A stretch of DNA of 63,516 bases from an uncultured Bacteroidales bacterium. GTDB lineage: Bacteria; Bacteroidota; Bacteroidia; Bacteroidales; UBA932. The translations under genes were made by a program, and so were the position numbers. The stretch is from NCBI GenBank assembly GCA_944325965.1, contig CALVCB010000003.1, positions 1-63,516 on the forward strand. Direction: 5' to 3'. Below are positions 34,608 to 43,688 of the stretch, one piece after another. The notes under the pieces are model-generated. The model saw only the letters and a list, made by a program, of their open reading frames with translations, did not search any database and was not told where the DNA came from. Within the stretch, counting starts at the first letter, position 1. Each line of letters starts with the position of its first letter.

Positions 34608-35897
34608 CTATTTTATCACTGATTCATACACTTTCTTGATCTTGTAGGCGGCATTGTTCCATTTGAGGGCATTGACTTCATCATACCCGCAACGTGCGGC
34701 CATATCCGCCATCGCACTGTAATTCAGGAGCCCGTAAATGGCGTCAGCCATCGCGTCAACATCCCAGAAATCCACCTTGATGGCATACTTGAGCACCTCT
34801 GCCACGCCGGACTGCTTGGATATGATGGTCGGCACATTGGTCTGCATGGCCTCAAGCGGAGAGATTCCGAACGGCTCCGAAACCGAAGGCATGATATACA
34901 CGTCAGACAATGCGAACATCTTCTGCACCTCTGCCCCCCTGAGAAAGCCGGTGAAATGGAACCGGTCCGAAATGCCCAGGCGCGCCACGTGGCGGATACA
35001 CCTGTTGAGCATGTCACCGCTGCCGGCCATCACGAAGCGGACATTGCCGCATCTCTTGAGGACCTTGGCCGCAGCCTCGATGAAATACTCGGGCCCTTTC
35101 TGGAATGTTACTCGCCCAAGGAAAGTGACCACCTTGTCACGCACGCCACGCTCGACCCTGAGGTCCTCCCTGCCGCTGAAATCCACCGCATTGTGCACAG
35201 CGACTACCTTGCCCGGAGGAATGCCGTACCTGTTGATCACTATATTCCTGGTAAGCTCGCTCACCGCTATCACACGGTCCGCAGCCTCCATCCCCTTTCT
35301 CTCTATGTCATAGACCCTGGTGTCTATCTTGTCATCGCTGCTCCTGTCAAACGAAGTCGCGTGGACATGGACAACGAGCGGCTTGCCTGTAAGCTCCTTG
35401 GCCGCCGCACCTGCAAGGTAGGTCAGCCAGTCATGGGCGTGTATGACATCGAACTCGTCCTTGTGCTGCAGGGCGATTGTCGCCCCCACCATTGCATAGC
35501 GGGCCACCTCCTCCATAAGGTTGGAACCGTATTTCCCGGAGAACTTGTATTTCTGGCCGTAATTGACGGTAAAACTCTTGACCTGCCTTCTCCTCTCCTC
35601 CTCGACCATATCAGAAAAGGCCTGGGGATCAACGTAAGGCATCATGTTGGAATGAATGTGCACAAAACGCACCTTGTCAAGGAAATCCTCGACGGAAGTC
35701 GATACCGTATCTACCGGGACATCGCTGGCGTTAATGATGGAAACAGCACTCTGGTCTTCATCTCCAGAGGCCGAAGGCATAACGAACAGGACCTCCACCC
35801 CGTTGGCCGCAAGGCCCTTGGTCATACCGTAGCATGCCGTACCGAGTCCTCCTGAAATGTAAGGAGGGAACTCCCAACCGAACATCAGTACTCTCAT
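34608..35897 (-). CDS. GT4/GT5-like glycogen synthase or alpha-glucosyltransferase
   Basis: A 429-residue GT-B glycosyltransferase. The start MRVLMFGWEFPPYISGGLGTACYG is the donor-binding loop seen in bacterial glycogen and starch synthases. VIHAHDWLTYLAG and VVTFLGRVTFQKGPEYFIEAA follow, then MPSVSEPFGISPLEAMQTNVP with the E-x7-E catalytic pattern. It probably elongates alpha-glucan alongside the GT3 domain encoded downstream. Its ATG overlaps the debranching gene stop by one base (TAATG), implying translational coupling. Confidence 0.85.
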   Translation of the reverse strand: MRVLMFGWEFPPYISGGLGTACYGMTKGLAANGVEVLFVMPSASGDEDQSAVSIINASDVPVDTVSTSVEDFLDKVRFVHIHSNMMPYVDPQAFSDMVEEERRRQVKSFTVNYGQKYKFSGKYGSNLMEEVARYAMVGATIALQHKDEFDVIHAHDWLTYLAGAAAKELTGKPLVVHVHATSFDRSSDDKIDTRVYDIERKGMEAADRVIAVSELTRNIVINRYGIPPGKVVAVHNAVDFSGREDLRVERGVRDKVVTFLGRVTFQKGPEYFIEAAAKVLKRCGNVRFVMAGSGDMLNRCIRHVARLGISDRFHFTGFLRGAEVQKMFALSDVYIMPSVSEPFGISPLEAMQTNVPTIISKQSGVAEVLKYAIKVDFWDVDAMADAIYGLLNYSAMADMAARCGYDEVNALKWNNAAYKIKKVYESVIK

Positions 35898-37834
35898 TAT
35901 TTCTCCTCCTTGTATTTTTTCATAAGATAATCAGCCCGAAGCAATGCAGCGGTACTACATGCCGAAGAAATCGCACCGTGAGGTTCATGAGGAGGGTCGC
36001 CGTCATAAAGTTCAGAGAATGCGCCTACACCGTGCTTGTTTATGTCCTTGTAAAACCCTTCCACAAGATATTCGGCCTTCTTGTAGAACGAAGGACCGAC
36101 CATTCTGAAGCACAGGTCTATATAAGGACTGAGCAGAGAAGGGAACGCACATCCCTGATGGTAGGCCAGGTCCCTCTCTGTCTGGGATCCTTCATAGACT
36201 CCGCGGTATTTCGCATTACGTGGAGAAAGAGTCCTTATCCCGCGGGATGTAACCAGTTCATTGTTGATGACCTGCATGACAGCCATCTTTTTCAGGTCAT
36301 CGATCGGTGAATAAGGCAGATATACCGCGAACATCTGGTTCGGGCGGACATCAAGGTTCCTGCCGCCGTTGTCGACATAGTCGGCAAGATACCCTGCCTG
36401 CTTGTCCCAGAATGTCTTCTGGAAACTCTCCTTTACAAGGTCGCGCACATGTGACCATCTTGCCGCAAATGCGCTCCTCCTGGCACCGTATTTTGCCTCC
36501 ATATCAAGGGCGAAACAGAGCGCGTTGTACCACAAGGCATTGGTCTCCACCTGATAGCCTGCCCTCTCTGTAACGGGACGCCCGTCCACATAGGCATTCA
36601 TCCATGACAAGGCCACCCGGTCCATCTGCGCCCACAGAAGCCCGTTCGGGTGAAGCGTTATCTCTGCCCTCTTTCCAGGGGCATAACTGTCCACTATGGC
36701 CTTGAGCACCTTGCCGTACTTTTCCCAGATGCGCTTTTCCTCGCCAGTGAACTCGATGTACTGCTGGATAGTGTCAGTCAGGCGCAAGGGTGCCTCTATC
36801 TGGGTCGTTCTCCTGGTGAGCCTGTCCTGTTCCGCGGAAATCAGGTTGTCCAGTATTTCCTCGAACTCCCTTGTGTTCCCGTCAGCGTAAAGGGTAAGCC
36901 CCGGAAGGGCTATTATTGTCTCTCGAAGCAGGCCGGTCTCAAGCCACGAGAAGCCGGCGTTGATCTGCTTGTTGCCGTTGCGGTTGCATATCAGGAGGTC
37001 CGCGTCATGCACAAGTATGTCATGGTAGTCGGAAATCTCCGTGAGCTTCCGTTCAATCTCCGTACATTTCCTCTTCAGCTGCTTTGGATTCGTCTCGGTG
37101 ACAGATCCGGAAAAGACTATTGTCTCCCCCGGCTTCATGTTCATTATGAACATGCCCGGCACGAAAAGGTCTTCCTTGCAGTTGAAACCCCTGCGGTATT
37201 CGTCCGAATAAGTGATGCCGTTATACCAATAAGGCATATACCGGAATGACGATTTGCAGCTCAACTGGAGGTTCAGGTCCGGGAAGCCGTTGTACATTTT
37301 GAAAGACACCCCTCCGTCAACCTCCTTGTACTCCGTCATGGCCTCGGTATTCTGGCTGGTCAGGCTATGGATATTCCTGAATGCGAGGAACGGCTTCAGG
37401 AGCAGGGTGACCTTCTCCGGCGACTCCGCCAGCTCGTACTTGATGAGGACCTGGTCATTGTCCGGAGCCAGGATGATTGATTTCTTGAATACAATCTCCC
37501 CAACCTTGAATGTAATCACAGGCGAAGGGTCCAGATCGAAGTCCACTATGTACTTATGCCCCCTGGGTTCATAGACATCCCCATAGCAGTGGATGCCCAA
37601 GTTGAACTGTTTTCCGTTCATCACAAGACTTTCGTCAAGTGCGGACAAGAGCACATACTTGCCTTTTCCGAAACGGTCTACAGGGACTGCCAGAAGCCCG
37701 TGATAGCGTCTCGTATTGCAGGTGACTATGGAAGTGTTGCAATACGCGCCTGTCTTGTTCGCTGAAATGATTTCCCTCTTCAATGAATAGGACAGGTTGA
37801 CAAGTTCAGACTTGTTGAATGTTAAAAAAGCCAT
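35897..37834 (-). CDS. Glycogen debranching enzyme (amylo-alpha-1,6-glucosidase, GH133)
   Basis: A 645-residue enzyme removing alpha-1,6 branches. The N-terminal beta-rich domain includes NTRRYHGLLAVPV, typical of archaeal/bacterial AGL-like proteins. The C-terminal (alpha/alpha)6 barrel includes DGNTREFEEILDNL, NGLLWAQMDR, the ETNALWYNALCFALDM helix, DVRPNQMFAVYLPYSP and YEGSQTERDLAYHQGCAFPSLLSPY. The start is ATG 37834; the longer in-frame extension runs into glgB and was rejected. It is 7 bp after glgB and coupled to the next gene by TAATG. Confidence 0.9.
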   Translation of the reverse strand: MAFLTFNKSELVNLSYSLKREIISANKTGAYCNTSIVTCNTRRYHGLLAVPVDRFGKGKYVLLSALDESLVMNGKQFNLGIHCYGDVYEPRGHKYIVDFDLDPSPVITFKVGEIVFKKSIILAPDNDQVLIKYELAESPEKVTLLLKPFLAFRNIHSLTSQNTEAMTEYKEVDGGVSFKMYNGFPDLNLQLSCKSSFRYMPYWYNGITYSDEYRRGFNCKEDLFVPGMFIMNMKPGETIVFSGSVTETNPKQLKRKCTEIERKLTEISDYHDILVHDADLLICNRNGNKQINAGFSWLETGLLRETIIALPGLTLYADGNTREFEEILDNLISAEQDRLTRRTTQIEAPLRLTDTIQQYIEFTGEEKRIWEKYGKVLKAIVDSYAPGKRAEITLHPNGLLWAQMDRVALSWMNAYVDGRPVTERAGYQVETNALWYNALCFALDMEAKYGARRSAFAARWSHVRDLVKESFQKTFWDKQAGYLADYVDNGGRNLDVRPNQMFAVYLPYSPIDDLKKMAVMQVINNELVTSRGIRTLSPRNAKYRGVYEGSQTERDLAYHQGCAFPSLLSPYIDLCFRMVGPSFYKKAEYLVEGFYKDINKHGVGAFSELYDGDPPHEPHGAISSACSTAALLRADYLMKKYKEEK

Positions 37835-37841
37835 ACTATTA

Positions 37842-39860
37842 TTATTTATCACTACATTTTTCCAAAACAACAGCACAACGGCACGGGAGATACAGATACA
37901 AGGTATCGTCATAGGTCTGGTTGCCGTTCGCTGACTTCTCAGGGACAGTGAAGTGCTCTTCGCCTCTCTTGACCCTGCCGAATCCGTCAAACTCGGGGTC
38001 ATCGCTGTCAAGGACTACGGTATATTTCCCGGCAGGCGCTGCGAAACCATAGTCCGTAAAAGATGATACCGGGTTGAAATTGAGCGCAAAGATACAATTT
38101 ATTCTTTTGAATATTAATATTTTTTTCTCCTCGTCCTGCACGAGCAGCTCGGGCGGGGCCTCGAGAATGCCCTCCGTACGGGCCAAAGACACCATGGCGC
38201 GGTCAAAAAGCATCAGCGGCCTGTACCTCAGATAGTCGGCCTTCACAAGGGACCACTGCCTCCGGGCGTACTTGTATGACCACCCGTTTCCCTCCCTCGG
38301 GAAGTCGATCCATTCGGGATGGCCGAACTCGTTGCCCATGAAATTAAGGTAGCCGTCCCCGGAGGTGGCCATGGTAACGAGCCTTATCATCTTGTGCAGG
38401 GCGAGCCCGCGGTCAATCACGTCCGAATGCGAATTCCTGTCCATGTGGAAATACATCTCCTTGTCCATCAGGCGGAAGGCGATGGTCTTATCCCCGACCA
38501 TGGCCTGGTCATGGCACTCGGCGTAACTGATGGTCTTCTCGTCCTTGCGCTTGTTGGTCAGCTGCCACCACATCTCCCCCATGCTCCACTGCTCGTCGCT
38601 CTGAGTCTTTATCCATTTTATCCAATTGTCGGCCACGCCCATGCTCATGCGGAAATCGAAGCCGACACCGCCAGCCTCGAACGGGGCAGCCAGGCCTGCC
38701 ATCCCGCTGACGTCCTCGGCAATGGTGATGGCCTCAGGGTTGACCTCCTTTATAAGCATATTGGCAAGGGCAAGATAGGTCACAGCCGACTCGTCGACCC
38801 CTTCGTCGAAATAGCACCCGTATCCGCTGAAAGCCTTGCCCAGCCCGTGGTCCCAGTACATCATGCTGGTCACGCCGTCGAAACGGAACCCGTCCAGATG
38901 GTACTCCTCCAGCCAGAACTTGCAGTTTGAAAGCAGGAACTGCTGGGTCTCATGCTTCCCGTAGTCGAAGCACCTCGACCCCCACGCCGGATGCCTGCCC
39001 CTTTCCCCGCTGTAGAAATACAGGTCCTCCCGCCCGTCGAAACGGCTCAGGCCCTCGGCCTCATTATCCACTGAATGCGAATGGACAATATCCATCACGA
39101 CTGCAATCCCCATCCCGTGTGCCTCGTCCACAAGTGCCTTGAATTCCTCCGGAGTACCGAAGCGCGAGCTCAGGGCGAAGAAATTGGAGACCTGATAACC
39201 GAATGAGCCGTAATATGGGTGCTCCTGCAGCGCCATTATCTGTATCGTGTCATAGCCGAGGGAACGGATATACGGAAGCACGTCCCGCCTGAACTCCGAA
39301 AACGAGGCAACCTTCTCCTGCTCGGAGCTCATGCCGATATGGCACTCATATATAAAGGGATGTTCCTTTTTCGCAGGGTTGCGGTGCTTCCACCTGTAAG
39401 GCTCCGGATCCCACACCTGAGCGCAGAAAGCCTTGGTCTCCGGGTCCTGCACCGCCCTTGTGGTATATGCCGGAAGGCGCTCCCCTCCGCCGCCGTGCCA
39501 TTCTATATAAAGCTTGTACAGCGAGCCGTGCGACAGGAACATGTCCTCGAGGATTATCTCCCAGTTCCCCTCGCCTACCGGATGCAGGGCATAGGCCTCT
39601 GTCTTCTTCCAGTTGTTGAACTCGCCTATCATATACACCTTCAGGGCATTTGGAGCCCACTCCCTGAACACCCATGAACCGTCAGCCTGCCGGTGAAGCC
39701 CATAGTAGAGATGATTGTTTATACCTTTTGAAAGCGACCCGCCGTGTCCGGCCGATATGCGCTCCTTCTCTTTGAGAATCCGCTCGTGCCGGGCATCTAT
39801 CGCCTCCCTGTAAGGCTTCAGCCACGGGTCTCCGTCATATATTTTCTTTATTCCAGACAT
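37842..39860 (-). CDS. glgB: 1,4-alpha-glucan branching enzyme (GH13, eukaryote-like)
   Basis: A 672-residue GH13 branching enzyme. A CBM48-like N-terminal domain (FREWAPNALKVYMIGEFNNW) precedes the catalytic barrel, with YECHIGMSS, VVMDIVHSHS, DGFRFDGVTSM (nucleophile Asp), ITIAEDVSGM (acid/base Glu) and YAECHDQAMVGDKT. The opening DPWLKPYREAIDARHERI resembles eukaryotic GBE1 more than classical bacterial GlgB. The start is ATG 39860 (MSGIKKIYDGDP); an ATG at 39890 would overlap xseB. It forms the branches that the downstream debranching gene removes. Confidence 0.93.
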   Translation of the reverse strand: MSGIKKIYDGDPWLKPYREAIDARHERILKEKERISAGHGGSLSKGINNHLYYGLHRQADGSWVFREWAPNALKVYMIGEFNNWKKTEAYALHPVGEGNWEIILEDMFLSHGSLYKLYIEWHGGGGERLPAYTTRAVQDPETKAFCAQVWDPEPYRWKHRNPAKKEHPFIYECHIGMSSEQEKVASFSEFRRDVLPYIRSLGYDTIQIMALQEHPYYGSFGYQVSNFFALSSRFGTPEEFKALVDEAHGMGIAVVMDIVHSHSVDNEAEGLSRFDGREDLYFYSGERGRHPAWGSRCFDYGKHETQQFLLSNCKFWLEEYHLDGFRFDGVTSMMYWDHGLGKAFSGYGCYFDEGVDESAVTYLALANMLIKEVNPEAITIAEDVSGMAGLAAPFEAGGVGFDFRMSMGVADNWIKWIKTQSDEQWSMGEMWWQLTNKRKDEKTISYAECHDQAMVGDKTIAFRLMDKEMYFHMDRNSHSDVIDRGLALHKMIRLVTMATSGDGYLNFMGNEFGHPEWIDFPREGNGWSYKYARRQWSLVKADYLRYRPLMLFDRAMVSLARTEGILEAPPELLVQDEEKKILIFKRINCIFALNFNPVSSFTDYGFAAPAGKYTVVLDSDDPEFDGFGRVKRGEEHFTVPEKSANGNQTYDDTLYLYLPCRCAVVLEKCSDK

Positions 39861-39873
39861 GTTTTTCTGCCAT

Positions 39874-40116
39874 TTACAATACATTTCCATTCCCTGTCAC
39901 TTGCATCCGGACATCTCCCTCCCCCTTGTCCAGCCGGTCCAGGGTCTCCCTTGCCTGCCTCAGGTATGCACGGCACTTTTTCAGCAGGTCATCAGCCCTC
40001 GCCACGCACTCGCCTATGTCGTCAATGCCCGTGGCAGGGTCCTCCACTTTCACGACCAGCGCCTCCAGTTCAGCCGTCGCCGCCGCATAGTCAAATTTCT
40101 TGCTGTCCTTGTCCAT
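39874..40116 (-). CDS. xseB: Exodeoxyribonuclease VII small subunit
   Basis: An 80-residue helical protein (FDYAAATAELEALVVKVEDPATGIDDIGECVARADDLLKKC...) matching XseB, the small subunit that wraps the large subunit of the single-strand-specific nuclease. It is immediately downstream of xseA (45 bp) and upstream of glgB. Confidence 0.93.
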   Translation of the reverse strand: MDKDSKKFDYAAATAELEALVVKVEDPATGIDDIGECVARADDLLKKCRAYLRQARETLDRLDKGEGDVRMQVTGNGNVL

Positions 40117-40161
40117 AACCTATCATCTCCTTTAAACCAATATCCGCCGCCCGAGCCAGGA

Positions 40162-41361
40162 TCACGGGACCCGCACCGGCCCGCCATCCGAGACCGAATC
40201 CACCGTACAGTCCAGACGCCCGTCCGCCATTAGCAGGAAGACCCTGTCCCCTGGCCTTTTCCCGGCGGCGCTCCTGAGTACGGCACCGGAACTGTCGAGA
40301 GCCAGCACATACCCTTTCTTCAGGACCGTCCTCGGATCAGAGGCCTTCAAGCGGGTCTCCATAATATCCAGCCGGCCCTCCATTGACATTATCTTCTTCA
40401 AGAAAGCGGCAGACATGCCATGGCAAAGCCCCTGCAGCCTGTTCTCTTCCCGGTAAAGCCGGCCAGAGGCGGCAAGCCTCAGCCTGTCGCCAAACGACTG
40501 CAGCAATGCATCTTCATCGGCATACATCGACACAAACTCGTCCGCGAGCGCAGTAGGGGTCTTCACAGACATGAAAGACACAATATCAACCGCATGGGTA
40601 TCCTGGTCATGGCCTATGGCCGTAAAGACCGGCACAGGGAACTGGGCTACATGCGCGGCAAGCCCGTAATCATCGTAGCACGCCAGGTCCAGCCTGGCCC
40701 CTCCTCCCCTTATGAGCGCAACAGCATCATACGCGATGCCGGATACCGCTATGGCGTCCAGAGCTTCTATCATGGACTCGGGGGCCCCTTCCCCCTGCAT
40801 CAGCGCAGGGAACAGGTCGGTATGGAAGACAAAGCCGTATCCGTTTTCATGAAGATGCCGGATGAAATCCCTGTATCCGGCAGCGTCCGGAGACGAGACC
40901 ACGGCTATCATATAAGGAAGCGGGGCAAGGTCAAGGCCCTGCTGCAAATCAGCCAGCCCCTCTTTTTCAAGCCTTTCCAGAGTAAGCCGCCTCTGCCTCT
41001 CCCGTTCCCCGAGAGAAAAATCAGGGTCTATGTCATTTATAATGAGCGAAAGGCCGTAAAGCTGGCTGAAACTCACCTGCACCTGTACAAGCACAAGCAT
41101 CCCCTCGCGAAGAGGGGATCCTGTAACTGATTCAAAATAAGGTGCAATGAATCTGTATTTCGAGCTCCACACCACAGCCTGCGCCTTGGCCACAATACCG
41201 TTTTCACCGCTCTGGGAAAGCTCCATGTAACAATGTCCACCGACACGCGCCTTAATGGCGCTTATCTCGGCCTCGAGCCAAATCTTCGAAGGAAAAAGCC
41301 GTTCTATCCCCTCCTTCAGCCGCGACTGAAGCTCAAAAAGAGTTATGAATTCCTTTCCCAT
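40162..41361 (-). CDS. xseA: Exodeoxyribonuclease VII large subunit
   Basis: A 399-residue catalytic subunit. An N-terminal OB-fold has TLFELQSRLKEGIERLFPSKIWLEAEIS. The catalytic domain has MIAVVSSPDAAGYRDFIRHL, ALIRGGGARLDLACYDDYGLAAHVAQFPVPVFTAIGHDQD and VKTPTALADEFV, and a coiled-coil C-terminus follows. It processes single-stranded DNA in repair. It appears to be the first gene of the long minus-strand run that continues into glycogen metabolism. A TAAATTTG element (plus 41388-41395) upstream could be its -7. Confidence 0.94.
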   Translation of the reverse strand: MGKEFITLFELQSRLKEGIERLFPSKIWLEAEISAIKARVGGHCYMELSQSGENGIVAKAQAVVWSSKYRFIAPYFESVTGSPLREGMLVLVQVQVSFSQLYGLSLIINDIDPDFSLGERERQRRLTLERLEKEGLADLQQGLDLAPLPYMIAVVSSPDAAGYRDFIRHLHENGYGFVFHTDLFPALMQGEGAPESMIEALDAIAVSGIAYDAVALIRGGGARLDLACYDDYGLAAHVAQFPVPVFTAIGHDQDTHAVDIVSFMSVKTPTALADEFVSMYADEDALLQSFGDRLRLAASGRLYREENRLQGLCHGMSAAFLKKIMSMEGRLDIMETRLKASDPRTVLKKGYVLALDSSGAVLRSAAGKRPGDRVFLLMADGRLDCTVDSVSDGGPVRVP

Positions 41362-41395
41362 TATGAGATTTTCCTGACCTATCTCTACAAATTTA

Positions 41396-41609
41396 GTAAA
41401 AAATCTGCTTCTGCCGTTAAGATTTCACCTATTTTTAACAAAATCACATTCCGATCCTCACATCGGGTGCCTCACGCGCATCGCCCCGCCGTCCTCTGTC
41501 AGCGGAGACCGACGGACAAGCCAGGACCGGCCACGTGAAGACAATGCCGAGACCCCGTGCGATTGTAGACGAAATACAAAATATATTTCAAACTGTCAAG
41601 CTTTTTTAG
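41396..41609. other. Intergenic region between xseA and engB
   Basis: Divergent intergenic DNA, AT-rich at the flanks with a GC-rich patch at about 41455-41575. I found no convincing reading frame, repeat or RNA motif. The patch is compositionally similar to those at about 2930-3120 and 43500-43590. Confidence 0.4.
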
Positions 41610-41617
41610 TACCTTTG
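41610..41617 (+). promoter_or_regulatory. -7 element of the engB-prs operon
   Basis: TACCTTTG matches the consensus, with TTTC (41586-41589) 20 bp upstream as a one-mismatch -33. A second match, TAATTTTG, lies at 41623-41630. The ATG is at 41646. Confidence 0.5.
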
Positions 41618-41645
41618 CAGACTAATTTTGATTGGACAGCAGGAC

Positions 41646-42257
41646 ATGAGAATCACCGAAGCACTTTTTGCCGGAAGCAGCACTAGGATTTCTGAAAAAC
41701 CGAAGCAGAGATTTCCCGAATTCGCATTCATCGGAAGGTCCAATGTAGGCAAGTCTTCCCTGATAAACATGCTGTGCAACAACAGAAAGCTCGCCATGAC
41801 TTCCGCCACTCCCGGGAAAACCAGGCTCGTGAACCATTTCCTCATAAACAGGCAGTGGTATCTGGTGGACCTGCCGGGCTACGGTTACGCAAAGATGTCC
41901 ATGTCAGGAAGACAGAAGCTGGCCCAGATGATATGGAACTACATAAACCTGTCCCAGGAACTTGCAATGCTTTTCGTACTCATCGACTCGCGCCATGACA
42001 TCGGAAAAATCGACATGGATTTCCTTTTCCGGCTCGGAGAAGCAAGAATACCTTTCGGTATCATTTTCACCAAAGGAGACAAGCTCGGTCCTGTAGCGCT
42101 GCAGAACCAGACTGAAAAAAACAGGCAGATGATTCTCGAGCACTGGGAGGAAATGCCCCCGTACTTCATAAGCTCTGCCGAAAGCGGACTGGGGAAAGAG
42201 GAAATCATCAACTTCATAGGCTCGGTACTCGAAAACATAAAAGGAACAGACAAATAA
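41646..42257 (+). CDS. engB: Ribosome biogenesis GTP-binding protein (YsxC/EngB)
   Basis: A 203-residue GTPase needed for large-subunit assembly. G1 is GRSNVGKSSL, G2 falls around the Thr in SATPGKT, G3 is DLPGYGYAK, and G4 is TKGD, with the SSAESG G5 region. The upstream in-frame codon at 41628 is TTG and lies in a promoter element, so ATG 41646 is the start. prs follows at 12 bp. Confidence 0.94.
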   Translation: MRITEALFAGSSTRISEKPKQRFPEFAFIGRSNVGKSSLINMLCNNRKLAMTSATPGKTRLVNHFLINRQWYLVDLPGYGYAKMSMSGRQKLAQMIWNYINLSQELAMLFVLIDSRHDIGKIDMDFLFRLGEARIPFGIIFTKGDKLGPVALQNQTEKNRQMILEHWEEMPPYFISSAESGLGKEEIINFIGSVLENIKGTDK

Positions 42258-42269
42258 AACCCTCATACG

Positions 42270-43220
42270 ATGCACAACGAACATAAAATGAAAATCTTTG
42301 CCTGCAGGAGGTCAAAACCCCTTGCCGAAAAAATCGCAAAGTGCCTCAGCACAGAGCTGGGAAAATCCGAAGTTCTGGAGTTCAGCGATGGAGAATTCCA
42401 GCCGTCTTTCAACGAAAGCGTCAGGGGCGCGACTGTCTTTATCGTGCAATCGACCTTCCCGCCTGTAGAGAACCTGTTCGAACTGCTGCTGATGATTGAC
42501 GCGGCCAAAAGGGCCTCAGCCCACACCGTAATCGCGGTAATGCCTTATTTCGGATGGGCAAGACAGGACCGGAAAGACAAGCCCAGGGTTTCGATCGGAG
42601 CAAAGCTCGTGGCCAATGTCCTCCATGCGGCCGGCTGTGACCGGGTAATGACCTGTGACCTGCATGCCGACCAGATACAGGGATTCTTCGATTTTCCCGT
42701 AGACCATCTGTATGCAAGCAACATATTCCTTCCCTACCTCAGGGACAAGCATATTGAAAACCTGGCCATCGCCGCCCCGGACATGGGAGGAGCAAAAAGG
42801 GCCAACGCGTATGCAAGATACCTCCAGTGCCCAGTCATCATCTGCCACAAATCCAGGGAAAGGGCAAATGTGGTGGGCTCCATCACGGCTATCGGTGACG
42901 TGGCCGGAAAGAATGTAATCATCGTCGATGACATGATTGACACCGCAGGCACCCTCACCAAAGCGGCAAACGTCCTGAAAGAGATGGGGGCCCTCAGCGT
43001 AAAGGCATGCGCCACACATGCGGTGTTCTCAGGAAAGGCATACGAAAGGATAGCCGAATCGGCCCTCGAGGAGGTCATAGTCACTGACACTATCCCCCTC
43101 ACCAGCGATCCGGACAAGGACAAGAGCAAGATTACAGTATTGTCCGTCGCAGATACCTTCGCGAATGTCATCGAAAAGGTCTACAATTACGAGCCTATCA
43201 GCGACAGTTTCATTTTCTAA
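42270..43220 (+). CDS. prs: Ribose-phosphate pyrophosphokinase
   Basis: A 316-residue enzyme making PRPP from ribose-5-phosphate and ATP, feeding nucleotide, His and Trp synthesis. It shows EFSDGEFQPSFNESVRG, the flexible-loop YFGWARQDRKDKPR, metal site CDLHADQIQGFF, and the PRPP signature VIIVDDMIDTAGTLTKAA. It is co-directional with engB and a small membrane protein gene. An alternative start at 42288 (MKIFACRRSK) is possible. Confidence 0.96.
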   Translation: MHNEHKMKIFACRRSKPLAEKIAKCLSTELGKSEVLEFSDGEFQPSFNESVRGATVFIVQSTFPPVENLFELLLMIDAAKRASAHTVIAVMPYFGWARQDRKDKPRVSIGAKLVANVLHAAGCDRVMTCDLHADQIQGFFDFPVDHLYASNIFLPYLRDKHIENLAIAAPDMGGAKRANAYARYLQCPVIICHKSRERANVVGSITAIGDVAGKNVIIVDDMIDTAGTLTKAANVLKEMGALSVKACATHAVFSGKAYERIAESALEEVIVTDTIPLTSDPDKDKSKITVLSVADTFANVIEKVYNYEPISDSFIF

Positions 43221-43232
43221 ATCATCTTTGGA

Positions 43233-43493
43233 ATGGAGATATTCATAGCAGCGCTGCTTCTTATTGGGCTGAGCCTTATCGGACTGTGTTTCAACATCAT
43301 ATTCCGGAAGAACGGGCATTTCCCGGAGACCGAGATCAGCAACAACAAGGAAATGCGGAAACTCGGGATAAGGTGCGCCAAAGAAGAGGAGATGCGCCTC
43401 TGGGGCAGCAAGAACGGGAAATCCCACCCTACATGCAGCGACCTGGGATGCAGCAGCTGCTCTGCAAGCTGCTCCTTCCATCCGGAAAAATAA
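43233..43493 (+). CDS. Small Cys-rich membrane-anchored protein
   Basis: An 86-residue protein with an N-terminal transmembrane helix (residues 1-24), then NIIFRKNGHFPETEISNNKEMRKLGIRCAKEEE and a cysteine-rich end (CSDLGCSSCSASC). The layout (helix, FRK...FP...NKEMRKLGI.C) matches, from memory, a group of small Bacteroidota proteins without known function. The five clustered cysteines could bind metal. It lies 12 bp after prs, so it is probably in that operon. Confidence 0.7.
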   Translation: MEIFIAALLLIGLSLIGLCFNIIFRKNGHFPETEISNNKEMRKLGIRCAKEEEMRLWGSKNGKSHPTCSDLGCSSCSASCSFHPEK

Positions 43494-43688
43494 AGGAAAG
43501 CCCCTCCATACTTCTCCGGATCCCGCCTGCGGCAAAGCCAGGGAGAGGAGCGGTCGGGAGGGGAGGACCCCCTTAGACCAAGGGGCTGGGGATTTACTCT
43601 GTTCAAGTCTCCGGACCTGAACGGAAAACGGCCTTAAAAGGTTTACAACAGAAAATATTACTAAACAAATTAATAGGAGAGACTTGAA

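Noticed and set aside
40117-40161. Possible separate promoter or gene between xseA and xseB
   Set aside because: Only 45 bp, no -7 consensus; a normal operon spacer.
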